Assembly: GCF_039535235.1 (NCBI RefSeq)
Contig: NZ_BAAAWU010000001.1
Span: 1,426,001-1,490,000 of the forward strand
Reading direction: 5' to 3'
DNA: 64,000 bases
Source of the DNA: Streptomyces roseoviridis
GTDB taxonomy: Bacteria > Actinomycetota > Actinomycetes > Streptomycetales > Streptomycetaceae
Position numbers and translations under genes: made by a program
Notes under the pieces: model-generated
Databases searched by the model: none
The model's input: the letters and a program-made list of their open reading frames with translations, nothing else
What the model was told of the DNA's origin: nothing
In this document: piece after piece, positions 9,617 to 19,094 of the stretch
Layout of the letters: every line of letters begins with the position of its first letter
Position numbering within the stretch: the stretch's first letter is position 1

Positions 9617-9686
9617 GCGCCGCACCCTTCACGCCGCACCCTTCACGCCGCACCCTTCACGCCGCACCCTTCGCGCCGCACCCTTC
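9617..9686. repeat. 14-bp tandem repeat, five copies
   Basis: Five head-to-tail units of ACGCCGCACCCTTC (first and last begin GCGCC) run without interruption. They lie after the TIGR04222 gene in a 304-bp gap that holds no gene. A second, looser C-rich repeat (CCCGCGCACCGTCCCC) follows at about 9720-9765. Confidence 0.9.
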
Positions 9687-9846
9687 GCGTACGGCCGCCG
9701 GGGCGGCGCTGCGGCGGCCCTCCCCCGCGCACCGTCCCCCGCACCCCGCGCACCGTCCCCGCACCCCTCCGCCGAGCCCCGTACCCATCCGCCGCCCCCG
9801 CCTCCTGACGGCGGCGCTCCCGCCCCGCGCCGCGCCATACTGGCGT

Positions 9847-10389
9847 ATGCGCATCCGAGTGGCCGCCCGGGCCGAACTGCCCCTGCTCCAGGACATCGAA
9901 CGCGCCGCCGGCGAGACCTTCCGGCTCCTCGGCATGGAAGAGGTCGCCGACGACGAACCCCTGCCGCTCGACGTCCTCGACTCCTACCGCAGCGCGGGCC
10001 GGGCCTGGGTGGCGGTGGACGCGGAGGACCGGCCCGTGGCGTATCTGCTGATGGACGCCGTCGACGGCGCCGCCCACATCGAGCAGGTCTCGGTGCACCC
10101 GGACGCCGCCCGCCGGGGCGTCGGCCGGGCGCTGATCGAGCACCTGGCGGCGGCCGCCCGGGAGCAGGGCCTGACGGCGCTGACCCTCACGACCTTCGCC
10201 GAAGTCCCGTGGAACGCGCCCTACTACGCCCGGCTCGGGTTCCGCACCGTCGGCGAGGGCGACCCCGCCCTCACCGAGGGGCTGCGGGCCATCAGCCGGG
10301 CGGAGGCGGCGCACGGCCTGGCCGCCTGGCCGCGGGTCTGCATGCGCCGCGAGGTGCCCGCGCCGGCCGCCGGCCCCGCCGCACCGTGA
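9847..10389 (+). CDS. GNAT-family N-acetyltransferase
   Basis: A 180-residue acetyltransferase with the GNAT acetyl-CoA site QVSVHPDAARRGVGRALIEHL (motif A, about residues 78-98) and the C-terminal NAPYYARLGF motif B. It transfers acetyl from acetyl-CoA to an unknown amine. The first ATG lies 5 nt after a possible ATACTGG leader with no strong Shine-Dalgarno. It ends only 7 bp before the convergent ligase gene. Confidence 0.85.
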   Translation: MRIRVAARAELPLLQDIERAAGETFRLLGMEEVADDEPLPLDVLDSYRSAGRAWVAVDAEDRPVAYLLMDAVDGAAHIEQVSVHPDAARRGVGRALIEHLAAAAREQGLTALTLTTFAEVPWNAPYYARLGFRTVGEGDPALTEGLRAISRAEAAHGLAAWPRVCMRREVPAPAAGPAAP

Positions 10390-10396
10390 GGCCCCT

Positions 10397-12007
10397 CTAG
10401 CGCGCGGCCGCCCCGTACCGCTCGCGCAGCTCCACCTTGCGCACCTTCCCGCTCACCGTCATCGGGAACTCCGCCAGGATCTCCACGCGCCGCGGGACCT
10501 TGTAGTGGGCCAGGCGGTCGCGGCAGAAGGCGGTGATGTCCTCCAGGGTCGGCGGGTCGGCCGGGTCGCGCGGGACGACGCAGGCCAGGATCTCCTCGCC
10601 GTACCGCTCGTCGGGCACGCCGACGACCTGCACGTCGGCGATCTTGGCGTGTCCGTACAGGAACTCCTCGATCTCGCGCGGGTACACGTTCTCCCCGCCG
10701 CGGATGATCATGTCCTTGATGCGGCCGACGATCTGGACGTACCCGTCCTCGCGCATCACGGCCAGGTCCCCGGTGTGCATCCAGCGGCCCGCGTCGATCG
10801 ACTCGGCGGTCTTGTCGGGCTGCTCCCAGTAGCCGAGCATCACGCCGTAGCCGCGGGTGCACAGTTCACCGGCCGTGCCTCGCGGGACGGTGAGGCCGGT
10901 CGCCGGGTCGACGATCTTCACCTCGACGTGCGGCATGACCCGGCCGACGGTGCCGGTGCGCCGCTCCAGGTCGTCGTCGCGCCGGGTCTGGGTGGAGACC
11001 GGCGAGGTCTCCGTCATGCCGTAACAGATGGACACCTCCGCCATGTTCATCTCGGCGACCACCCGCTTCATCACCTCCACCGGGCAGGGAGAGCCCGCCA
11101 TGATGCCGGTGCGCAGGCTGGACAGGTCGTACGAGGCGAAGTCCGGCAGGTTCAGCTCGGCGATGAACATCGTCGGCACCCCGTAGAGGGAGGTGCAGCG
11201 TTCCTCCTGCACGGCCCTGAGGGTGGCGGCCGGGTCGAAGGACGGCGCCGGGATCACCAGGCAGGCGCCGTGCGAGGTGGCGGCGAGATTGCCCATCACC
11301 ATGCCGAAGCAGTGGTAGAAGGGCACGGGGACGCAGACCCGGTCCTGCTCGCTGTAGGCGATCATCTCGCCCACGAAGTAGCCGTTGTTGAGGATGTTGT
11401 GGTGGGAGAGGGTGGCGCCCTTCGGGAAGCCCGTGGTCCCCGACGTGTACTGGATGTTCACCGGCTCGTCGCAGGACAGCGGCTCCGGCCGGACCCCCTC
11501 CGGTGCCCGGCGCGCCAGGAGTTCGTCCCAGCTCGGGTCCCCGAAGTAGACCGTCTCGCGCAACCGCGGGCAGTCGCCCCGCACCTGCTCGACCATCGCC
11601 CGGTAGTCGCTGGTCTTGTGCGTCAGCGAGGCGAAGAGCAGTGAGATCCCCGCCTGGTCGAGGACGTACTTCAGCTCGTGGGCGCGGTAGGCCGGGTTGA
11701 TGTTGACCATGATCGCGCCGATGCGGGCCGTGGCGTACTGGACGAGCACCCATTCGGCGCAGTTGACCGCCCAGATGCCGACCCGGTCGCCCTTGGCGAC
11801 GCCGCTGCCGAGCAGAGCGTCCGCGAGCCGGTCGACGTCGGCGCCGAACCGGGCGTACGTCCAGCGGCGGCCGGTGGGGACGTCGACGAGGGCCTCGCGG
11901 TCCGGCCAGGTGGCGACGGCCCGGTCGAGGTTGGCGCCGATGGTGTCGCCGAGGAGCGGGACGTCGGACACCCCGTGCGCGTACGAGAGTGCGGCGATGT
12001 CGCTCAT
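10397..12007 (-). CDS. Acyl-CoA synthetase (AMP-binding, FadD-type)
   Basis: A 536-residue ANL-superfamily enzyme that activates a carboxylate with ATP and ligates CoA. Core motifs are [12 protein letters not shown] (A3), YGMTETSP (A5), [12 protein letters not shown] (A7), [20 protein letters not shown] (A8) and the catalytic Lys in TVSGKVRK near the C-terminus. The sequence resembles medium-chain fatty acyl ligases. Its ATG overlaps the stop of the upstream ligase by 4 bp, so the two are co-translated. Confidence 0.9.
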   Translation of the reverse strand: MSDIAALSYAHGVSDVPLLGDTIGANLDRAVATWPDREALVDVPTGRRWTYARFGADVDRLADALLGSGVAKGDRVGIWAVNCAEWVLVQYATARIGAIMVNINPAYRAHELKYVLDQAGISLLFASLTHKTSDYRAMVEQVRGDCPRLRETVYFGDPSWDELLARRAPEGVRPEPLSCDEPVNIQYTSGTTGFPKGATLSHHNILNNGYFVGEMIAYSEQDRVCVPVPFYHCFGMVMGNLAATSHGACLVIPAPSFDPAATLRAVQEERCTSLYGVPTMFIAELNLPDFASYDLSSLRTGIMAGSPCPVEVMKRVVAEMNMAEVSICYGMTETSPVSTQTRRDDDLERRTGTVGRVMPHVEVKIVDPATGLTVPRGTAGELCTRGYGVMLGYWEQPDKTAESIDAGRWMHTGDLAVMREDGYVQIVGRIKDMIIRGGENVYPREIEEFLYGHAKIADVQVVGVPDERYGEEILACVVPRDPADPPTLEDITAFCRDRLAHYKVPRRVEILAEFPMTVSGKVRKVELRERYGAAAR

Positions 12008-13734
12008 GCGAGGTCCCCCTCGGTGTACTCGGTGCCGGTGTTCCCCTCCGCCGTGAGCTTGCGCAGCTCGACGCGGCGGATCTTTCCGGAGACCGTCTTG
12101 GGCAGCTCGGCGAACTCGATCCGGCGGATCCGCTTGTACGGGGCGAGGACTTCGCGCGAGTGCGCGAAGAGCGCCTTGGCGGTGTCGGCGTCCGGCTCCC
12201 AGCCGGCCGCGAGGACGACGTACGCCTTCGGGACGGCGAGCCGCAGCGGGTCGGGGGCCGGGACGACGGCGGCCTCAGCGACGGCCTCGTGTTCGAGCAG
12301 GGCGCTCTCCAGCTCGAAGGGGCTGATCTTGTAGTCGCTGGCCTTGAAGACGTCGTCCGCGCGCCCGACGTAGGTGATGTAGCCGTCGGCGTCGCGGGCG
12401 CCGATGTCGCCGGTGCGGTAGTAGCCGCCAGCCATCGCCTCGGCCGTACGCTCCGGGTCGCCGTGGTAGCCGGTCATCAGGCCCACCGGGCGGTCGGAGA
12501 GGTCGAGGCAGATCTCGCCCTCCTCGGCGTCCGGGCGGCCGGTGACCGGGTCGACGAGGGTGACCCGGTAGCCGGGGCTCGGGCGGCCCATGGAGCCCTC
12601 CTTGAGCCGCTGGCCCGGGCTGTTGGAGACCTGGACGGCGGTCTCGGTCTGGCCGAAGCCGTCCCGGATGGTGACGCCCCAGGCGCGCCGGACGGTCTCG
12701 ATGACCTCGGGGTTGAGGGGTTCGCCGGCGGCGACGACCTCGCGGGGCGGGGTGGCGAGCCGGCCGAGGTCGGACTGGATCAGCATGCGCCAGACCGTGG
12801 GCGGGGCGCAGAAGCTGGTGACGCCGTGCCTGGCCATCTCGTCCATCAGCCGGGCCGGGTCGAAGCGGGTGTAGTTGTGGATGAAGACGGTCGCCTCGGC
12901 GTTCCAGGGGGCGAAGAGGTTGGACCAGGCGTGCTTGGCCCAGCCGGGCGAGGAGATGTTCAGGTGGACGTCGCCCGGCTGGAGGCCGATCCAGTACATC
13001 GTCGCGAGGTGCCCGACGGGGTACGAGGTGTGGGTGTGCTCGACGAGCTTGGGACGGGCGGTGGTGCCGGAGGTGAAGTAGAGCACGAGGGTGTCGTCGG
13101 CGAGGGTGACGCCGTCCGGCTCGAAGGCGGCGGACTCGGCGTACGCGTGCTCGTAGCGGAGCCAGCCCCGCTCGTCGGCACCCGTCTCACCGGCACCGGC
13201 CCCGTCGCCGCCCCCGACCGCGATCCGGGTGTAGTCGCCGGGCACGTCGTCGAACTTGGGGCGGTCCTCGGCGCGGACGAGGACGTGGCGGGCCCGCCCG
13301 CGGTCCACCCGGTCGCGCAGGTCGGCGGGGCCGAGGAGGGGGGTGGCGGGGATGACGACGGCGCGCAGCTTCATCGCGGCGAGCATCGTCTCCCACAGCT
13401 CGACCTGGTTGCCGAGCATGACGATCATCCGGTCGCCGGCGCGGACGCCCCGGGCGCGCAGCCAGTTGGCGACCCGGTTGGAGCGGGCGGACATCTCGGC
13501 GAAGCTCAGCTTCGCCTCGGCGCCGTCCTCCTCGACGATGTGCAGGGCGGTGCGGTCGTTGCCCGCGGCGATGACGTCGAACCATTCGAGCGTCCAGTTG
13601 AACCGCTCGGGCCGGGGCCACGCGAAGCCCTCGTACGCCGTGGCGTAGTCCTCCCGGTGCCGGAGCAGGAAGTCGCGGGCGGTCCTGAACCGCTCCGTCG
13701 CCTCCGTCGGCCGCGCCGCGCTGGTTGCCGTCAT
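12004..13734 (-). CDS. Acyl-CoA synthetase (MACS/benzoate-ligase-like)
   Basis: A 576-residue AMP-binding ligase, distinct from its downstream neighbour. Motifs are [20 protein letters not shown] (A3), [10 protein letters not shown] (A5), [14 protein letters not shown] (A7), [20 protein letters not shown] (A8) and [10 protein letters not shown]. The [13 protein letters not shown] form is typical of acyl-CoA synthetases of the MACS/ACSM group. The ATG at 13734 has GAGGAGG upstream with 4-nt spacing. It is the first gene of a two-ligase operon and is divergent from a GAF-LuxR regulator, which probably controls it. Confidence 0.9.
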   Translation of the reverse strand: MTATSAARPTEATERFRTARDFLLRHREDYATAYEGFAWPRPERFNWTLEWFDVIAAGNDRTALHIVEEDGAEAKLSFAEMSARSNRVANWLRARGVRAGDRMIVMLGNQVELWETMLAAMKLRAVVIPATPLLGPADLRDRVDRGRARHVLVRAEDRPKFDDVPGDYTRIAVGGGDGAGAGETGADERGWLRYEHAYAESAAFEPDGVTLADDTLVLYFTSGTTARPKLVEHTHTSYPVGHLATMYWIGLQPGDVHLNISSPGWAKHAWSNLFAPWNAEATVFIHNYTRFDPARLMDEMARHGVTSFCAPPTVWRMLIQSDLGRLATPPREVVAAGEPLNPEVIETVRRAWGVTIRDGFGQTETAVQVSNSPGQRLKEGSMGRPSPGYRVTLVDPVTGRPDAEEGEICLDLSDRPVGLMTGYHGDPERTAEAMAGGYYRTGDIGARDADGYITYVGRADDVFKASDYKISPFELESALLEHEAVAEAAVVPAPDPLRLAVPKAYVVLAAGWEPDADTAKALFAHSREVLAPYKRIRRIEFAELPKTVSGKIRRVELRKLTAEGNTGTEYTEGDLA

Positions 13735-13748
13735 GTGTCCTCCTCGTT

Positions 13749-13817
13749 GCGGGACCCGTCCCGCACATCGTGTAATCAGTGACCCAGGTCTCACCACCCC
13801 CGTTCGGGGGGTGGTGA
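13749..13817. promoter_or_regulatory. Two inverted repeats between the ligase operon and its regulator
   Basis: GCGGGAC-CC-GTCCCGC (13749-13764) is a perfect 7-2-7 palindrome 15 nt upstream of the ligase start. TCACCACCCCC (13791-13801) and GGGGGTGGTGA (13807-13817) form a second, 11-bp perfect inverted repeat. Both lie in the 110-bp divergent gap and are candidate sites for the GAF-LuxR protein. Confidence 0.5.
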
Positions 13818-13844
13818 GGGGCGAAGGCGGCGGAGGAGCGGGGA

Positions 13845-14654
13845 GTGTCCGAGCACGAGGAGTCGGAGGACCTGCGGGGCGCGCTGCGGGGGCTGCGGCG
13901 GGCCACCGGGCTCCCGGTGGTGTTCGGGGGGCTGGGCCGCGACGGCCGCGCGCTGCGGATCTCGGAACTGGACGGGGCGGTGACGCGGGCGCTGCGCGGG
14001 CTGTCGGTCTCGGCCGGCTCCGGCCTCGGCGGGAAGTGCCTGGCACTGTCGCGGCCGTGCGCGGTGACCGACTACGCCTCGGCCCGGCACATCACCCACG
14101 AGTACGACGGCGCCGTGTCGGCGGAGGGGCTGCGCTCGGTGATCGCGGTGCCGGTCGTCGTCGGCCGCCGGGTCCGCGGGGTGCTGTACGGGGCGCTGCG
14201 CGACGCGCTGCCGATCGGCGAGCGGGTCGTCGACGCGGCCGTCGCGGCGGCCCGGGAGGTCGAACAGGCCCTGGCCGTACGGGAGGAGGTGCGGCGGCTC
14301 GCGGCGGAACGGGAGGAGATGCGGCTGGCGTACGGGGAGCTGCGCGAGCTCGTCCCCCGGGTGACCGATCCGGAGCTGCGGGAGCGGCTGCTCGCGGTGT
14401 GCGGCCGCTTCGAGACGAGCTCGGGCGTCGTCGGCGGGGAGGGCGGCCGGCGCCCCGCCGTGCTGCTCACCCCCCGCGAGACGGACGTGCTGGCGGCGGT
14501 GGCGTCGGGCGCCACGAACGCGGTGGTGGCCCGGCGGCTCGGGCTGCGGCCCGAGACCGTGAAGGGCTACCTGCGGTCCGCCATGCGGAAGCTGGGGGCG
14601 CACACCCGCCTGGAGGCGGTGGTGGCGGCGCGGCGGGCGGGAGCGCTTCCGTAG
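13845..14654 (+). CDS. GAF domain LuxR-type transcriptional regulator
   Basis: A 269-residue regulator. An N-terminal GAF sensor domain covers about residues 10-140, with GLGGKCLAL and GLRSVIAVPVVVGRRVRGVLYG. A short coiled-coil (about 140-190) leads to a C-terminal LuxR HTH (about 203-262) with LTPRETDVLAAVASGATN and RRLGLRPETVKGYLRSAMRKLG. The GTG at 13845 has GGAGGAG 6 nt upstream. Divergence from the two ligases suggests it regulates fatty or aromatic acid use; GAF-LuxR proteins of this type accompany acyl-CoA ligases in actinobacteria. Confidence 0.85.
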   Translation: MSEHEESEDLRGALRGLRRATGLPVVFGGLGRDGRALRISELDGAVTRALRGLSVSAGSGLGGKCLALSRPCAVTDYASARHITHEYDGAVSAEGLRSVIAVPVVVGRRVRGVLYGALRDALPIGERVVDAAVAAAREVEQALAVREEVRRLAAEREEMRLAYGELRELVPRVTDPELRERLLAVCGRFETSSGVVGGEGGRRPAVLLTPRETDVLAAVASGATNAVVARRLGLRPETVKGYLRSAMRKLGAHTRLEAVVAARRAGALP

Positions 14655-14699
14655 CGCGCGCCCCACGTCTCCGGCGGGGTCACCGTCCGCGCCCCGCGC

Positions 14700-15791
14700 T
14701 CAGGGCGTCGCGTAGGTGATCTCGTAGGGGACGTCCCGGGGAGCCAGGAGGCCGAGGGTGCGCTCGGCCTCGGCGGTGAGTCCGGCGCGCTGGGCGCGGG
14801 TGAGGCGCGTGAACGGGTCGATGGTCATCGTCGTGCGCTCCTTGGCCTCCTCCAGGTGCCAGATCCCGGCGAGGAAGCCGTCGAGCAGGAAGACCCGGTG
14901 GGCCTGGTTGCCGGTCCAGGTGCGGGCGCGGTGCTCGGCGGGGACGACGCGGGTGCGGTCGGCGTGGGAGAGCAGGAGGTTGTCGAACTCGGGGAGGAAG
15001 CGCGGTGGCGCCGGGGTGTCCTCGTCCGGCCGGGGCGCGTCGGGCAGGTCGAAGAGCTCGGTGCCCCGCTCGTCGCGGAGGACGAGCAGGCGGGGCCGCA
15101 GGCGCTCGAAGGCGGGCCGCAGCCGGGTGAGTCCGCACCAGGTCTGCATGTCCTTCACGGAGGCGGGCCCGAAGGCGCCGAGGTAGCGCAGCACGGTCTC
15201 GTCGAGGTCGGCGGGGTCCTGCGGGCTCTGGTCGAACCACTGCTCGGCGCGGGAGAGCGCGACCTGTCCGCTCCTCCTCCACAGGCCGCGCGGGGTGACC
15301 TGGACCATGGGCAGCAGGCAGCGGGCGGCGACGGTCAGCGCCTGCGGGTCGGCGGCGGGCCACTCCTGGAGCAGGTGTTCGCGCAGTTCCTTGGGGGTGC
15401 GGGGCCGCTCGTCGACGTGGGCCGCGGTGAGGGCGACGAGCCGGTCGAGGTCGACGCCGTCGAGTCCCTTGCGGAACATCTTGAGTTCCCGGTCGATCGC
15501 CCCGGCCTGGACGAGGCGGCGCAGGGGGACGGCGTCGGCGGCGGTGTGGGTGTGCACGGTGGAGCGGAGCGACACGATGCGGGCGACCCGGCGGGACTCC
15601 ATGAGGGCGGAGAGGTCCTCGGGCCGGAAGCCTTCGAGGCGGGCGGCGAGGGCGTAGTACGGGGGCTTGGTGTTCTGTGCCTGGAGGCCGACGAGGTGGT
15701 GGACCGCCTGCTCGGCGGTGAGCGGGGCGGGGCGGAGCAGGAGCTGACGGTCGAGGGTGGCGCGGTTGAGGGCGCGGGTGCTGAGGACCAT
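14700..15791 (-). CDS. Winged-helix protein of the AlkZ/YcaQ DNA glycosylase family
   Basis: A 363-residue HTH_42 protein with three winged-helix-like repeats. The family's catalytic QxQ motif is present as GLQAQN (Gln37 and Gln39), so it may excise alkylated bases or unhook interstrand crosslinks as AlkZ and YcaQ do. Other landmarks are RSTVHTHTAAD, LPEFDNLLLSHADR and FLLDGFLAGIW. A GTG nine nt upstream would add three residues. No Shine-Dalgarno is seen; a TAGCGT hexamer just upstream fits a leaderless message. Confidence 0.8.
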   Translation of the reverse strand: MVLSTRALNRATLDRQLLLRPAPLTAEQAVHHLVGLQAQNTKPPYYALAARLEGFRPEDLSALMESRRVARIVSLRSTVHTHTAADAVPLRRLVQAGAIDRELKMFRKGLDGVDLDRLVALTAAHVDERPRTPKELREHLLQEWPAADPQALTVAARCLLPMVQVTPRGLWRRSGQVALSRAEQWFDQSPQDPADLDETVLRYLGAFGPASVKDMQTWCGLTRLRPAFERLRPRLLVLRDERGTELFDLPDAPRPDEDTPAPPRFLPEFDNLLLSHADRTRVVPAEHRARTWTGNQAHRVFLLDGFLAGIWHLEEAKERTTMTIDPFTRLTRAQRAGLTAEAERTLGLLAPRDVPYEITYATP

Positions 15792-15857
15792 GGTGCGCAC
15801 GCTAGCGGGGATCGCGGACAGGTCGGGTCCGCGATGAGCGGGGCGGGTCCCGTCCGG

Positions 15858-16394
15858 TCAGCGGTAGTCGTCCGGGTGGTCCTGCATCCAGGTGTTGATC
15901 CGGTCGCGGGTGCCGATCAGCAGCGTCTGGTGGCGCTTGAGGTTCTCGAAGGAGCGGTCGCCGGCGAGCTCGGCGTCCAGCTCCGCGATCAGCTCGACCG
16001 GCCGGCGGAAGTGTCCGGCGCCCTTGGGGTCCGCCTTCATCGCCCGGTCCAGGCGGTGCAGTTCGTCGTGGACCCGGCCGAGGAAGTAGGCGCAGTCGTC
16101 CGGCGTGCAGGCGTCGCCCAGGGTGGCCTGCAGGCCCGCGAACGCGTCGCGGACCCGCTCGGGCGGCAGCTCGTCCGGGACGGTGGGGGCCGGCGTCGCC
16201 CCGGCGGACGCCTCGGACTCGGCGGCGGCGTCGGCGGCGTCCGCCGCGGAGGTGGGCACGGTGGCGACGCCGCCGGTGCCGCCCTGCCGGTGGTCCGCCG
16301 GCGGGCCGGGGTCCGGGTCGGTACCGCAGGAGACCGCCAGCGCGGCCAGGGCGACGACGGCGACGGCGGTGCGGCGCACCGAGGACGTGAACAT
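15858..16394 (-). CDS. Small secreted lipoprotein
   Basis: A 178-residue protein with a lipoprotein signal peptide: basic N-terminus, hydrophobic core AVAVVALAALAV, and lipobox AVSC with Cys23. A disordered Ala/Thr/Asp-rich stretch (about 25-75) precedes a compact helical domain (about 76-178) with two cysteines in DACTPDDC. It is unrecognised and probably anchored on the outer face of the membrane. It starts divergently from the amidinotransferase cluster, separated by 248 bp. Confidence 0.7.
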   Translation of the reverse strand: MFTSSVRRTAVAVVALAALAVSCGTDPDPGPPADHRQGGTGGVATVPTSAADAADAAAESEASAGATPAPTVPDELPPERVRDAFAGLQATLGDACTPDDCAYFLGRVHDELHRLDRAMKADPKGAGHFRRPVELIAELDAELAGDRSFENLKRHQTLLIGTRDRINTWMQDHPDDYR

Positions 16395-16642
16395 GGCTTC
16401 CCCCCCGTGATCGTGAAATCAGGGGAGCCTACCGCGGCCGGCGCGGCCCTCGGGACGGCCGGCCGGGTCCGCGCGTCCGAGGCAGGGGCCGGCCGTGGGG
16501 ACGTATGGCGTTTACCTCGCTCCCCCGCGGGTGCGCACTTCGCTTACCCGGCCCGGGCGCCACGCGTGCCAGTCTTGGCGGCGGTGTTCGAACGGCTGAC
16601 TGGCGCCGCGTCGGCGGCGCCCGGCATGGGAGGGACAACCCG

Positions 16643-17683
16643 ATGAGCCTGGTGGATGTGTACACCGAGTGGGATCCGCTCGAAGAGATCGTCGTGGGGA
16701 CCATCGCAGGGGCGCGGGTCCCGATGACCGACCGCAGTCTGCTCGCCGCGGAGTACGGTGACATCGACGATCCGCAGGAGATCGTCCCCGGCCCGTACCC
16801 GGCGCACGTGGTCGAGGAGACCGAGGCCGAGCTCGAAGAGCTGGTGGACATCCTCACCGGTCTCGGCGTGAAGGTGCGGCGGCCCGGCGGGCGCGACCAC
16901 AAGGCGGTCGTGTCGACGCCGGACTGGAGCACGGACGGCTTCCACGACTACTGCCCCCGCGACGGCTTCCTCGCGGTCGGCAACACGCTCATCGAGTCGC
17001 CGATGGTGCTGCGGTCCCGGTGGCTCGAAGGGTTCGCGTACAAGGACCTGTTCGTGGAGTACCTGGAGAGCGGTACGCGGTGGATCTCCGCGCCCAAGCC
17101 GCAGCTGACCGACGACATGTACGAGCCGTCGGCGCCGCCCGGGGAGCGGCTGAAGAACCTGGAGCCGGTCTTCGACGCGGCCAACGTGCTCAAGTTCGGT
17201 ACGGACGTGCTCTACCAGGTCTCCGACAGCGGCAACATGCTCGGTGCGCGCTGGCTGCAGGCGGCGCTCGGCAGCGAGTACACCGTGCACGCCTGCCCGG
17301 GCCTCTACACCTCCACGCACATCGACTCCACCATCGCGCCGCTGCGGCCCGGTCTCGTCCTGGTGAACCCCTCCCGGATCAACGACTCCAACATGCCCGA
17401 CTTCCTGCGGGGCTGGGACCGGATCGAGTGCCCCGAGCTGGTGGACCAGGGCTTCGTCGGCCCCCACCCGCGCGGCTCGGTCTGGATCGGGATGAACTTC
17501 CTGACGGTCGGCCCCAGCAAGGTCATCGTGGACAAGCGGCAGGTCGACCTGATCCGGGTGCTCGAGAGCCATGGCGTCGAGTGCATCCCGGCGCAGCTCA
17601 CGCACGCCCGCTCGCTCGGCGGCGGTTTCCACTGCGTGACGCTCGACGTGCGCCGCACCGGCGAGCTCGCCACCTACCGCTAG
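16643..17683 (+). CDS. L-amidinotransferase (glycine amidinotransferase-like)
   Basis: A 346-residue amidinotransferase that moves an amidino group from arginine to an amine. The catalytic triad is visible: Asp in EPVFDAANVLKFGTD (about residue 180), His in TSTHIDSTIAPL (about 228) and the nucleophilic Cys in LGGGFHCVTLDVRR (about 333). The closest known relatives in layout are AGAT, StrB1 and phaseolotoxin AmtA. The ATG at 16643 has GGGAGGGA upstream. It heads a same-strand run with two ATP-grasp ligases and an aminotransferase, pointing to a guanidino-containing metabolite. Confidence 0.88.
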   Translation: MSLVDVYTEWDPLEEIVVGTIAGARVPMTDRSLLAAEYGDIDDPQEIVPGPYPAHVVEETEAELEELVDILTGLGVKVRRPGGRDHKAVVSTPDWSTDGFHDYCPRDGFLAVGNTLIESPMVLRSRWLEGFAYKDLFVEYLESGTRWISAPKPQLTDDMYEPSAPPGERLKNLEPVFDAANVLKFGTDVLYQVSDSGNMLGARWLQAALGSEYTVHACPGLYTSTHIDSTIAPLRPGLVLVNPSRINDSNMPDFLRGWDRIECPELVDQGFVGPHPRGSVWIGMNFLTVGPSKVIVDKRQVDLIRVLESHGVECIPAQLTHARSLGGGFHCVTLDVRRTGELATYR

Positions 17684-17804
17684 GCCGTGTCCGGCTCTCC
17701 GCCGACGCCCCGCGCGTCGGCGGACGGCCGTCCGTTCGTGTCCGCGCCGCGCGCCGGCGGCGACGTTCCGACTCACATCCGACTCACAGGGGAAGTGGCT
17801 GACG

Positions 17805-19070
17805 ATGGTGACCGGCTCCCGCCCGGGAACGACACGCGTGGCGATCGTGGACTGCCGCTCGACGGGGCGTTTCCTGCCGGCCGCGCTGCTCCGGCACGGC
17901 ATCGAGTGCGTCCACGTCCACTCGCAGCACCCCGATGTCCACATGCCCTTCGAGGCCGACGGCTTCGTGGACGACCTGCGGCACGACGGCGACCTCGCGG
18001 CCACCGCCTCGGTGCTGCGCAAGCACGGCGTCGGCCATGTGATCCCGGGTACGGAGTCGGGCGTGGAGCTGGCGGACCGCCTCTCCGCCGAACTGGGCAC
18101 GCCCGGCAACGGGATGAGCCGGCCCGCCGCCCGCCGCAACAAGCACGACATGGTGCTCGCCCTGCGGGACGCGGGGCTCGCGCACGCGGCGACGATCGTC
18201 TCGTCCGACGCCGACGAGATCATCGCGTGGGCCGAGTCGACCGCGGGCTATCCGGTGGTGTTGAAGCCGGTCGCCAGCTCCAGCACGGACAACGTGGCGG
18301 CCTGCGCGTCCCCGGAGCAGATCCGGGCCGCCCACGCGAAGATCATGTCGAGCACCGACCGGCACGGGATGACCAACACGGTGGTGCTCGCGCAGGAGTT
18401 CCTGGCCGGCGACGAGTACTACGTCAACACGGTCAGCCGGGCCGGCGGCCACCGCACGGTCGAGATCTGGCGCTATCACAAGCGCCGGGTGCCCGGCGGC
18501 GACTTCATCTACGACTACGACGAGCCGCTGGCGCCGGACGACCCGGTCGCGCGGCGGCTGGAGTCCTACGCCCACGAGGTGCTCGACGCCCTGGAGATCC
18601 ACAACGGGGCCGCCCACACCGAGATCATGCTCACGGCCAGGGGGCCCGTGCTCGTCGAGTGCGGGGCCCGCACCGGCGGCGGCCAGATCCCGGAGATCGT
18701 CACCGCCTGCTTCGGCGTCAACCAGGTGGACCTCCTGGCCCTGTCGGTGGCGGAGCCCGAGGCGTTCGACCGCCTGCCCACGACCGCGTACCGGCTGCTG
18801 CGGCACCCGCGTTTCGTGGCGCTGATCAATCCCAGGGACGAGGGCGTGGTCCCCTCCCACGAGGCGATGGCCCCGGTGCGGGCGCTGCCGTCGTACGCGC
18901 ACACCGTGATGGCGCGTCCGGCGGGGCAGCCGATGTCGCGGACGGTCGACGTCGCGACCTGGCCGGGCTACGTGTACCTGATCTCCGACGATCCGGAGCA
19001 GGTCCGGGCCGACTACCGGAAGCTGCGCGCGTTCGAACGTGACTTTCTCTACGACAACGGCTCCCGCTGA
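17805..19070 (+). CDS. ATP-grasp carboxylate-amine ligase (first of pair)
   Basis: A 421-residue ATP-grasp enzyme. The N-terminal preATP-grasp domain (about 1-100) is followed by ATP-binding segments YPVVLKPVASSSTDNV (about 148-163) and LAQEFLAGDEYYVNT. The metal-binding region near residue 285 has LVECGARTGGGQIPE. Such enzymes form amide bonds via acyl phosphates, as in dapdiamide or bacilysin biosynthesis. It lies 121 nt after the amidinotransferase, where a direct repeat of TCCGACTCACA occurs (17768-17789). The substrate is unknown. Confidence 0.82.
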   Translation: MVTGSRPGTTRVAIVDCRSTGRFLPAALLRHGIECVHVHSQHPDVHMPFEADGFVDDLRHDGDLAATASVLRKHGVGHVIPGTESGVELADRLSAELGTPGNGMSRPAARRNKHDMVLALRDAGLAHAATIVSSDADEIIAWAESTAGYPVVLKPVASSSTDNVAACASPEQIRAAHAKIMSSTDRHGMTNTVVLAQEFLAGDEYYVNTVSRAGGHRTVEIWRYHKRRVPGGDFIYDYDEPLAPDDPVARRLESYAHEVLDALEIHNGAAHTEIMLTARGPVLVECGARTGGGQIPEIVTACFGVNQVDLLALSVAEPEAFDRLPTTAYRLLRHPRFVALINPRDEGVVPSHEAMAPVRALPSYAHTVMARPAGQPMSRTVDVATWPGYVYLISDDPEQVRADYRKLRAFERDFLYDNGSR

Positions 19071-19094
19071 GGGACCGGCCCAAGGAGTGTCGCT

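Noticed and set aside
9617..9686. CRISPR array
   Set aside because: Units are 14 bp, directly adjacent and without spacers; no cas genes are in the window. The same applies to the 15-, 18- and 45-bp repeats.
16568..16604. GCCAGTC...GACTGGC inverted repeat upstream of the amidinotransferase
   Set aside because: Only 7-bp arms 23 nt apart with no second copy or promoter match; too weak to call an operator.
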